Assembly (NCBI GenBank): GCA_002364975.1
Contig: DEYT01000038.1
Span: forward strand, 1-36,060
Reading direction: 5' to 3'
Length of the DNA: 36,060 nt
Source: Opitutia bacterium UBA3151
Lineage (GTDB): Bacteria > Verrucomicrobiota > Verrucomicrobiia > Opitutales > Seribacteraceae
The notes under the pieces are model-generated. The model was given only the letters and a program-made list of their open reading frames with translations. It made no database searches and was not told where the DNA came from. Shown piece by piece: positions 1 through 7,544 of the stretch (the stretch's first letter is position 1; every line of letters starts with the position of its first letter). A program made the position numbers and the translations under genes.

Positions 1-2957
1 CGAAATTCATCGATACCCTAAGCGGAGCCATTACCTGGGGAGGAAACCTGGATGGTCATTTGATTCTCTATGTATTTCTTCCGATTCTTATCTTTGAGGC
101 CGGTTTTGCTTTAGATGTGCACACTTTCAAAAAGTCTTTTCTTAATGCCTTCTATCTCGCAGGCCCCGGTATCGTAACTGCCACGGTCATGACCGGAACC
201 ATCTTCTGGGGAATTATTCAGGTGTTTGGATCGGAGGGTGGGGTACTCCATGACTGGAATCCTGTTGCTGGTGACTCTGCAGCTTTTATCTGGCTGGCCT
301 CGATGTTATTTGGGGCCGTGGTCAGTGCCACCGATCCGGTTGCAGTGGTAGCTTTACTGAAGGAATTGGGGGCGAGCAAGAAATTGGGTACCCTTATTGA
401 AGGGGAGTCCTTATTGAATGATGGAACCGCGATTGTTGCTTTTGTTCTCCTAATTGGAGTGGTTACGGGTGCGGAAGCTTTCACCGGTACTGGAAGTTTC
501 TTAGGTACAGCTGCGGTTGGATTTGGTCAAATAGGTGCTGCCGGTGGATTAATCGGCGTCTTCTTGGGCCTTATCGCCATTCTCTGGGTCCGGAAGGTAT
601 TTAACGATCCAATGATTGAAATCACAGTGGTATTAGTGACCTCTTATGCCGTCTTCTTCATTTGTGAGCATTTCTTTCATGTTTCTGGAGTTCTTGGCTT
701 GGTTGCACTGGGAATTGTAATGGCTGGAATTGGTCGGACTCGAATCAGTCCCGAGGTCGAGCATTTCATGCATGAATTTTGGGAACTGGTCGCTTTCGTT
801 GCCAATGTTATCATCTTTATTGTGGTTGGGGTAGTTATTGCCCAAAATGTTAACCCCACAGGGATGGATTTTGCCATTTTAGCTTTGGTCTACTTGGCCA
901 TTCATGTGGTGCGGGGTATCAATATGCTATTTTGTTATCCCTTGATGAAGAGGTCAGGTTATGGCCTGCCCGGCAAAGATGCAATTGTGGTATGGTGGGG
1001 GGCTTTGCGTGGTGCAATTGGTCTGGCTTTGGCCTTGGTTGTCTACAGTGAACAGTTTAGGTATGAATTTTCGGTCTCCGAAGGAGGTCAAGGATATGGC
1101 GAGAATACCACCTCCGCATTTGTGGTAGGTAAAGAGAGTGCGGATCTTGTCCTTTCAAATGATGTAAGCCTCTTTCAGGGAATGACGATCACAGAGGCTG
1201 ATATTGTGGTCTCAGGTGGAAAGGTTGTCAGTATAAGTCAAAGCTCGGAGCAAGCGACTAAAAACCTTGGCGGTTTTAGTTCCAATGAGGCTGCTCAGAT
1301 AAGAAGTGATATTGAAAGCGGTGAGAAAGTTGTCATGATTCTAGGAGAAGGATCGGGTGCGGTTGCTCAAGCCTCTCTTGTAGGGATTTCATCAGGTGTT
1401 CGAGATCAATTTCTATTTCTGATTTCTGGAATTGTGTTACTCACCCTTTTAGTGAATGCAACCACAGTTGGGCCTATTGTGAATGCTCTCGGACTAACCA
1501 AACTCCCAGCGGTTAAAAAACTGATGTTTTCAAATGCCTCGGGAAATGTTGCGGATGGTTGTGAGAATGAAATGGAATTGTTGAAGGACGATCGCTTTCT
1601 CAGCGGTGCAAATTGGGGCTTGGTGCGTGAATATTTGCCCGATCCTGTGGCCTATCCTCTGACCTCGGACGAACTTGCATCCATGGATACTTTAGCAGAA
1701 ACTAGGAGAAGGCTGTTGGAACGCGAAAGAAGCAGTTACTGGGGGCAGTTTCGGGCTGGGTTGTTAAGTGCCCGTGCGGTTGCGTTACTGGATAATAACC
1801 TTAGTGAATTTTTGGATCTTCAGGGCAAGGTGCCCATGACGGAGCGTGATTATTTAGAAAAAGTCTGTGGAATTAGTAAATTGACCGAAGCAATTCGTGA
1901 AGTTCCTCTCGTCAAAGGTTATTTTACCGATAAAATAACGGTGAGTTATGACTCTGCAAAAGCCTTCGTGGTCGCACAACAGGAGATGGCCAAAATGGTT
2001 GATACTCTGGTCAAAGAACTGGATGAATCCGGTGATCCTGAAAAAGTTGGAAAGGCATCTCGATTATTGAAGGATGAAATTCGTCAAAACCGATTGAAGG
2101 GTTTGGAATTTATTCGAAACATGCATGAGAATTATCCTGAGGCTACGGTTGGTATTGAAACCAAGGATGCCATTCGTTCCATCCTCAATCATGAGCGGAA
2201 TACGATTAAAAAATTAAAGTCCGATGGTATGTTAGAGGCAGATGAAGCCAGTCGTTTGATAATTGCGGTGGAGGAAAGGATGAAGACGGTAATGGAAAGC
2301 TCTCTTTCCCTACGCTTACCGGAACCGGAAGAAGTACTTCGTGAAGTAACCTGGCTTAAAGGAATGCCGGAAGAATTGATCGGTAAAATAGTGACCGCTT
2401 CGGAGCCCAAAGCTTATAATGCTGGTGATACGGTGATGAAACAGGGAGATGATGGCGATGGAATGATTGTGATCACCCGTGGAAGTGTAAAGGTTTCGAT
2501 CGGGGATTTAGTCGTGGATATCATGGGAAGAGGCGCCGTAATCGGTGAAATGGCAGTATTAGGTGGAATTCCAAGGACCGCAAATGTTGTGGCTGACTCC
2601 TCTGTAACTGCTCTTTGGTTAACCACTGCATCGATGCAAGCGATTATGTCAGAATCTCCTGAACTTTCTGGAAGTCTTTGGAAAACCGCAGGTATGAGGT
2701 TTGCCGAGAATCTCCTTGGTACCAAGGATCCATACAATGGTTGGGATCAAATGAGACTCCGCCGTTGGCTTAATGAAGGTGAAGTCTCTGGACCTGCAGA
2801 TGGTGAAAATGTTAATCTTTATGGAAAGACTGCGATTTTAATTGCCGGAAAGGCTACAGTAAGTGGACAAGAAGAGCCCATAACGGCACCTGCTCACTTG
2901 GATTTGCCTGAGGCAGTCTTCTCTGAAAACGCAAAGATTTTCATTCGAAACTCTTAA
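1..2957 (+). CDS. Na+/H+ antiporter (CPA1/NhaP-type) with C-terminal cyclic-nucleotide-binding domain, 5' partial
   Basis: The reading frame is open to the left edge (first full codon at base 3), so the N-terminus lies outside the window; a TTG at 60 is internal, not a start. The visible 984 residues begin in the membrane domain. CPA1 hallmarks are ATDPVAVVALLKELG and EGESLLNDGTAIV, containing the Asn-Asp pair used for ion binding in this family, and WWGALRGAIGLALAL before the last helices. About 110 extra residues (bases ~1050-1398) separate that helix from the final membrane segment (FLFLISGIVLLTLLVNATTV). A helical cytoplasmic tail of about 300 residues leads to a cNMP-binding fold near bases 2340-2700 with the phosphate-cassette pattern GEMAVLGGIPRTANVV. 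The likely role is electroneutral Na+/H+ exchange across the inner membrane, gated by a cyclic nucleotide or by a nucleotide-free cNBD fold. The architecture recalls plant SOS1 and sperm-type NHEs. Family assignment is firm; ligand and ion specificity are inferred. Confidence 0.93.
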   Translation, partial: KFIDTLSGAITWGGNLDGHLILYVFLPILIFEAGFALDVHTFKKSFLNAFYLAGPGIVTATVMTGTIFWGIIQVFGSEGGVLHDWNPVAGDSAAFIWLASMLFGAVVSATDPVAVVALLKELGASKKLGTLIEGESLLNDGTAIVAFVLLIGVVTGAEAFTGTGSFLGTAAVGFGQIGAAGGLIGVFLGLIAILWVRKVFNDPMIEITVVLVTSYAVFFICEHFFHVSGVLGLVALGIVMAGIGRTRISPEVEHFMHEFWELVAFVANVIIFIVVGVVIAQNVNPTGMDFAILALVYLAIHVVRGINMLFCYPLMKRSGYGLPGKDAIVVWWGALRGAIGLALALVVYSEQFRYEFSVSEGGQGYGENTTSAFVVGKESADLVLSNDVSLFQGMTITEADIVVSGGKVVSISQSSEQATKNLGGFSSNEAAQIRSDIESGEKVVMILGEGSGAVAQASLVGISSGVRDQFLFLISGIVLLTLLVNATTVGPIVNALGLTKLPAVKKLMFSNASGNVADGCENEMELLKDDRFLSGANWGLVREYLPDPVAYPLTSDELASMDTLAETRRRLLERERSSYWGQFRAGLLSARAVALLDNNLSEFLDLQGKVPMTERDYLEKVCGISKLTEAIREVPLVKGYFTDKITVSYDSAKAFVVAQQEMAKMVDTLVKELDESGDPEKVGKASRLLKDEIRQNRLKGLEFIRNMHENYPEATVGIETKDAIRSILNHERNTIKKLKSDGMLEADEASRLIIAVEERMKTVMESSLSLRLPEPEEVLREVTWLKGMPEELIGKIVTASEPKAYNAGDTVMKQGDDGDGMIVITRGSVKVSIGDLVVDIMGRGAVIGEMAVLGGIPRTANVVADSSVTALWLTTASMQAIMSESPELSGSLWKTAGMRFAENLLGTKDPYNGWDQMRLRRWLNEGEVSGPADGENVNLYGKTAILIAGKATVSGQEEPITAPAHLDLPEAVFSENAKIFIRNS

Positions 2958-2970
2958 CTGTCTAGAACAA

Positions 2971-3058
<88 letters not shown>

Positions 3059-3217
3059 AGTTGCAAATAAGCTTTATCTAAATGTCTTTGCTTCGCATCT
3101 TCGTCAACGCCCAAAATTTGAATGCAATAGATCAACTACAGGAAATTTCCTAAATTTTCGCTCCTGTTAGTCGTTTGGTGTTTGCTTGTCGTTTAAGATC
3201 GGTTAGAAAGTTATCCA
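3059..3217. promoter_or_regulatory. Leader region upstream of the nuo operon, with a 12-bp perfect palindrome
   Basis: These 159 bases separate the divergent tRNA-Ser from nuoB and should hold the nuo promoter. A perfect 12-bp palindrome, AGGAAATTTCCT, lies at 3140-3151, and the flanking ACAGGA (3138-3143) is mirrored by TCCTGT (3162-3167), so two dyads are nested. This is a plausible operator. No convincing -35/-10 pair is visible; TTGCTT followed 16 bases later by TAGAAA is the best weak candidate. There is no room for nuoA here and no Shine-Dalgarno before nuoB. Confidence 0.35.
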
Positions 3218-3739
3218 ATGATTGCCAACGAAGTTGCTTACAACGGAAAAGTTGAAGGAGATGTCATCGTGACAAAAGCGGATGCTGTTATTAATTGGAT
3301 CCGAAAACATTCGGTATGGCCGATGCCGATGGGATTAGCTTGTTGTGCCATTGAATTAATGGCCTCTGCTGCATCCCGTTATGACATTTCCAGATTTGGG
3401 ATGGAAGTTATGCGTTTTTCTCCAAGACAGTCAGATTGTATGATTGTTGCGGGTACTGTTACTTACAAGATGGCCGAGGTCGTGCGTAGGATTTATGATC
3501 AGATGGGTGATCCTAAGTGGGTCGTTGCGATGGGGGCATGCGCTTCAACCGGAGGGATGTATCGGTCCTACGCCGTGATGCAGGGGGTGGATAATATTGT
3601 TCCGGTGGATGTTTATGTTAGCGGTTGCCCTCCACGCCCAGAAGCTTTGCTTGATGCGATGATGAAATTACAGGATAAAATCGGCAAAGAGTCTTCTGTT
3701 AAAGCCCTTACCAAATCTGCCTCTGCAGTATCAAGTTAA
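3218..3739 (+). CDS. nuoB: NADH-quinone oxidoreductase subunit B
   Basis: This 173-residue protein is the connecting-arm subunit that carries the terminal 4Fe-4S cluster N2 and hands electrons to quinone. All four expected cluster ligands are visible: the tandem pair C42-C43 in GLACCAIELMA, C108 in AMGACAS and C137 in SGCPPRPEALLDA. Length and motifs match the family. It is the first gene of the colinear nuo operon and is followed 6 bases later by nuoC. nuoA, which usually sits directly upstream, is absent from this position. There is no clear ribosome binding site; the ATG at 3218 is chosen because it gives the usual N-terminal length. Confidence 0.97.
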   Translation: MIANEVAYNGKVEGDVIVTKADAVINWIRKHSVWPMPMGLACCAIELMASAASRYDISRFGMEVMRFSPRQSDCMIVAGTVTYKMAEVVRRIYDQMGDPKWVVAMGACASTGGMYRSYAVMQGVDNIVPVDVYVSGCPPRPEALLDAMMKLQDKIGKESSVKALTKSASAVSS

Positions 3740-3745
3740 CCAGCG

Positions 3746-4363
3746 ATGATCGATCAGGACTTCATCGATGAATTGCTCGTAAAGCATGAGTACCTCAGCT
3801 TAGTTAGTCATGAAGACTGTTTAACATTATCCTGTAATCGTGACCACTGGCTTAATTTTGCTTCCTACCTCAGTTTAGAAGAAACCTTTGATCTCTTGGT
3901 TGATTTAACCGCCATTGACCATGGTGAAGATGCAGAAGTCCGTTTCTCAGTCGTTTGTCACTATTACTCCCGTGTTCATCATGATTACATTCGTGTTCAT
4001 GTTGAGTGTGCGAGCAATGAAAACCCTGAAATTCTCTCTATATCTTCCGTGTATCCCTCTGCAGATTGGCATGAACGGGAAACTTTCGACATGTTTGGGA
4101 TTCGATTTACGAATCACCCGAACATGAAACGAATCCTAATGTGGGATGAATATCCTTATTTTCCATTGAGGAAAGAATTTCCATTGGCTGGAATCGATAC
4201 GCCATTGCCAGCACCTGATGTAGTTGAGGTCACGGATGCATCGGTTGAACCTGCTCCTATGATGGGAGGGCCCTTTGTTTCCTCTGGAAGTGGTCCAATG
4301 AGTGATTCTGAACCTAGGGCAAAAGATGAAAGTTGGACTGAAAAATCAGAAAAACCAGTATGA
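3746..4363 (+). CDS. nuoC: NADH-quinone oxidoreductase subunit C
   Basis: This 205-residue peripheral-arm subunit corresponds to the mitochondrial 30-kDa subunit and is a stand-alone NuoC, not a NuoCD fusion. The family signature is clear around residues 108-150: ADWHERETFDMFGIRF followed by MKRILMWDEYPYFPLRKEF and PLAG. It carries no cofactor and packs against NuoB and NuoD. The last 50-55 residues form a tail rich in Pro, Ser, Glu and Asp (for example PAPMMGGPFVSSGSG) that looks disordered. Its stop codon overlaps the nuoD start by 4 bases (ATGA at 4360-4363), which suggests translational coupling. Confidence 0.95.
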   Translation: MIDQDFIDELLVKHEYLSLVSHEDCLTLSCNRDHWLNFASYLSLEETFDLLVDLTAIDHGEDAEVRFSVVCHYYSRVHHDYIRVHVECASNENPEILSISSVYPSADWHERETFDMFGIRFTNHPNMKRILMWDEYPYFPLRKEFPLAGIDTPLPAPDVVEVTDASVEPAPMMGGPFVSSGSGPMSDSEPRAKDESWTEKSEKPV

Positions 4364-5607
4364 GTCCAACTACTACTAAAGAAATTTCTATCGGGGATGT
4401 GGCCGCCCGTGAAGCGGCAGGCATAAACCAGATGGATGGCGAGGATCGCATGGCATTGAATGTGGGTCCATCTCACCCGACCACCCATGGCGTACTTCGC
4501 TTGATCTTAGAATTAAACGGGGATTTGATTGAGAAGTGTGAACCCGTACTTGGCTACCTCCATCGTGGAGATGAGAAGATTGCCGAAAACATGACTTATA
4601 ACCAGTTTGTTCCCTACACGGATCGGCTTGATTATCTTTCTCCCTTGGCCAACAACGTGGCTTATGCAATTTCAGTAGAGAAATTGACAGGACTGGAATT
4701 GCCAGAAAGATGCCAAGCAATTCGTGTTCTTGTTTGCGAACTTGCCCGGATCTCGAGTCACCTTCTAGGCATGGGTGTTTTTGGTATGGATGCAGGAGCA
4801 TGGACGCCTTTCATGTATACCTTCACGGAGCGAGAAAAGCTTTACACGCTCTTCGAAGAATTGACTGGAGCACGATTCACTACGAGTTATACAAGAATCG
4901 GCGGGGTTGCTAGGGACATCCCAGAAGGCTGGCTTGATCGTGTATCCAAGTTTTGCGATGAGCTCCCTTTTGCAACGGATGAGGTCGAGAAGTTGCTCAC
5001 TAGAAACCGAATCTTTCTTGATCGGACCGAAGGAATTGGTCAGATAACCAAGGAGGATGCTTTGGCATACGGATTGACGGGTCCAAACTTGCGTGCTTCC
5101 GGTATCGATTTAGACCTTAGAAAAGATAAGCCTTACTCTGGATACGAGAAATATGATTTTGATGTACCTATTGGTACAAGGGGCGATTGTTATGACCGTT
5201 ATCTTGTAAGAATTGAGGAAGTCCGCCAAAGTATCCGCATCATCAAGCAGGTCATAGCAGATTTTCCTTCGGGTGCTTGGTATGCAGAAGATGCAAAGAA
5301 AATCTTCGCCCCACCCAAAGAAAAGATTTTAAGTAGCATGGAAGAATTGATTCAAAATTTTATGATCGTCACAGAGGGTCCTCAAATCCCATCGGGTGAA
5401 GTCTATTTTGAAGCCGAAAATCCAAAAGGTGCGCTTGGTTTTTATATTGTTTCTAAAGGAGGTGGCGTTCCATACCGAATGAAAATTCGGGCACCAAGTT
5501 TTTGTAATCTTAGTATTCTTGAAAAACTGGTTCCGGGACATCAACTTTCAGATATCACGGTCATCCTTGGTAGTTTGGATTTCGTAATGGGAGAATGCGA
5601 TCGGTAA
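4360..5607 (+). CDS. nuoD: NADH-quinone oxidoreductase subunit D
   Basis: This 415-residue protein is the 49-kDa-type subunit that forms the quinone-binding cavity with NuoB and NuoH. Family motifs include LNVGPSHPTTHGVLRL, whose His belongs to the quinone-site loop, then GYLHRGDEKIAE, YTDRLDYLSPLANN and FDVPIGTRGDCYDRYL, and it ends on the canonical LDFVMGECDR. The hydrogenase-type CxxC metal ligands are absent, as expected for complex I rather than a NiFe hydrogenase. It starts inside the nuoC stop codon (ATGA) and is followed 9 bases later by nuoE. Confidence 0.97.
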   Translation: MSPTTTKEISIGDVAAREAAGINQMDGEDRMALNVGPSHPTTHGVLRLILELNGDLIEKCEPVLGYLHRGDEKIAENMTYNQFVPYTDRLDYLSPLANNVAYAISVEKLTGLELPERCQAIRVLVCELARISSHLLGMGVFGMDAGAWTPFMYTFTEREKLYTLFEELTGARFTTSYTRIGGVARDIPEGWLDRVSKFCDELPFATDEVEKLLTRNRIFLDRTEGIGQITKEDALAYGLTGPNLRASGIDLDLRKDKPYSGYEKYDFDVPIGTRGDCYDRYLVRIEEVRQSIRIIKQVIADFPSGAWYAEDAKKIFAPPKEKILSSMEELIQNFMIVTEGPQIPSGEVYFEAENPKGALGFYIVSKGGGVPYRMKIRAPSFCNLSILEKLVPGHQLSDITVILGSLDFVMGECDR

Positions 5608-5616
5608 CAATTCAAG

Positions 5617-6186
5617 ATGAATCTTTCTGCAGATACCATACAAGAAATCGATCAAATAATTCCGAAATATCCGGAAAAGAGAAGTGCTGCATTGATGGTC
5701 ATTCACCTCATTCAGGATGAAATTGGTGCAATTGATCTTGAAGCCTGCGAATGGATTGCACAGAAGTTGGAAGTTCAACCTATAAACATTCAAGAGTTGA
5801 TTACTTTTTATCCCATGCTTCGGGAAAAGCCTTGGGGTAAAAAACACCTCCGTGTTTGCCGTACTTTACCATGTGCCTTACGAGGTTCTTATGCAACCTG
5901 CCAATCTTTGGAAAAGAAATTAGGCGTGAAGGAGGGTCATGTTAGTGATAACGGTGAATACTCCTTAGAATTTATGGAGTGTTTAGCAGATTGCGGTGAA
6001 GGTCCGGTAGTTATGGTGGATGAACAAACCTATGAAAATGTCGATGCCGAGAAAGCAGTACTTCTTGCGGATCTTTTGCTTAAGGGTAAACTAGATAGTT
6101 CCAAAAAATTTGTTAGTTACGAACAAGCTTTGGTTAGCGAGTCTAAAACCAAGGCGTCGGTAAAATCTAAATCTTCCAAGAAATGA
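5617..6186 (+). CDS. nuoE: NADH-quinone oxidoreductase subunit E
   Basis: This 189-residue protein is the 24-kDa-type thioredoxin-fold subunit of the NADH dehydrogenase module, carrying the 2Fe-2S cluster N1a. The ligand pattern is complete: C81-x4-C86 (VCRTLPCALRG) and C122-x3-C126 (ECLADCGEGPVV). The N-terminal helical segment (PEKRSAALMVIHLIQDE) is typical. The C-terminus carries about 35 extra residues rich in Lys and Ser that look like a flexible tail. The gene overlaps nuoF by 4 bases (6183-6186). Confidence 0.96.
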   Translation: MNLSADTIQEIDQIIPKYPEKRSAALMVIHLIQDEIGAIDLEACEWIAQKLEVQPINIQELITFYPMLREKPWGKKHLRVCRTLPCALRGSYATCQSLEKKLGVKEGHVSDNGEYSLEFMECLADCGEGPVVMVDEQTYENVDAEKAVLLADLLLKGKLDSSKKFVSYEQALVSESKTKASVKSKSSKK

Positions 6187-7538
6187 TCAAAAAGAACACA
6201 CCAAAGGAAAGAAGAATTATTCTTAAGCATGCGGATGATCCCAAATACTCCAATCGGATCGATTGTTACCTTCGCGAAGGTGGGTATGCCATGCTTAAAA
6301 AATCTTTAAAGATGAAACCCGAAGAAATTGGAGAAGAGGTTCTTCAATCCGGAGTTCGTGGTCGTGGGGGAGCAGGTTTTCCCGCTGGAATGAAATGGAA
6401 GTTTTTGGACCGAAAATCTGGGAAGCCTATATACCTCATTTGTAATGCTGACGAGTCCGAGCCAGGAACCTTTAAAGATAGGCAAATTATCCATAAGGAT
6501 CCTCACCAATTGATTGAAGGAATGATGATTGCGGCCTACGCCATACAGGCAAAACAGGCTTTCATTTATATACGTGCCGAGTTTTTTGAAGGTGCCAAAA
6601 TTCTAGAACGTGCCATTGAAGAGGCTAAGGAAAAAGGCTTTTGCGGAGAAAAAATTCTAGGCAGTAAATACAGTTGTGACCTAGTGGTTCACCGCGGAGC
6701 AGGAGCTTACATTTGCGGAGAAGAGACGGGTTTAATTGAATCCCTTGAAGGGAAACGACCAAACCCGCGAATTAAGCCACCTTATTTTCCTGCTGTATTA
6801 GGACTCTATCAATGTCCCACGATTGTAAATAATGTCGAAACTTTATGTAATGTTAAGCATGTCTTGGAAATCGGCGGCAAGGCCTTTTCTGAAATTGGTA
6901 AGCCCAACAATACCGGTACCCGAATCTGGTGTGTCTCTGGTCATGTAAAAAAGCCTGGTTATTATGAGTTCGAATGTGGTGCCCTTACTCTTGGAGAAAT
7001 GATCTACGATGTTTGTGGTGGATTACTTCCGGGGCGTTCCCTACAAGCGGTTATTCCTGGTGGCTCGTCATCCAAAATATTAAGGGCTGACGAAAGGTTT
7101 TCTGGAAAATTAAAGGATGGCACTGAGTTTGACTGGGGAGTTGAGGATATCCCTCTTGATTTTGACGGACCGATGGCAGCCGGTACTATGTCAGGTTCTG
7201 GTGGAATTATCGTGATGGACGACTCCGTGGATATGGTTGAAGCTATGGCAAATATCAATGCTTTCTATGCTCACGAATCATGCGGGCAATGCACACCATG
7301 CCGAGAGGGTTCGCTTTGGATGCGAAAGATTACCAAAAGAATGTGTGATGGAGGTGCAAGAGAAGAGGATGCTGATCTTTTATTGTCCGTGGCCAATCAA
7401 ATCGAAGGTCGTACCATTTGTGCATTTGGTGAAGCGGCAGCTTGGCCGACTCAAAGTTTTATTGCAAAATTCCGTGATCATTTTGAAGACAAGGCTAAGA
7501 ATCCTGAGAGAAAAAAGTCTTCCCTGCAATTGATTTAA
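6183..7538 (+). CDS. nuoF: NADH-quinone oxidoreductase subunit F (NADH-binding, FMN)
   Basis: This 451-residue subunit oxidises NADH and passes electrons through FMN to cluster N3. Visible motifs are GVRGRGGAGFPAGMKW (Gly-rich FMN/NADH loop), NADESEPGTFKDR, GAGAYICGEETGLIESLEG (NADH/FMN contacts), and the N3 ligands C367-x2-C370-x2-C373 (SCGQCTPCREG) with C413 in RTICAFGEAAAW. The length matches the family. It is translationally coupled to nuoE by an ATGA overlap, and nuoG begins 6 bases after its stop. Confidence 0.98.
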   Translation: MIKKNTPKERRIILKHADDPKYSNRIDCYLREGGYAMLKKSLKMKPEEIGEEVLQSGVRGRGGAGFPAGMKWKFLDRKSGKPIYLICNADESEPGTFKDRQIIHKDPHQLIEGMMIAAYAIQAKQAFIYIRAEFFEGAKILERAIEEAKEKGFCGEKILGSKYSCDLVVHRGAGAYICGEETGLIESLEGKRPNPRIKPPYFPAVLGLYQCPTIVNNVETLCNVKHVLEIGGKAFSEIGKPNNTGTRIWCVSGHVKKPGYYEFECGALTLGEMIYDVCGGLLPGRSLQAVIPGGSSSKILRADERFSGKLKDGTEFDWGVEDIPLDFDGPMAAGTMSGSGGIIVMDDSVDMVEAMANINAFYAHESCGQCTPCREGSLWMRKITKRMCDGGAREEDADLLLSVANQIEGRTICAFGEAAAWPTQSFIAKFRDHFEDKAKNPERKKSSLQLI

Positions 7539-7544
7539 CTCACT

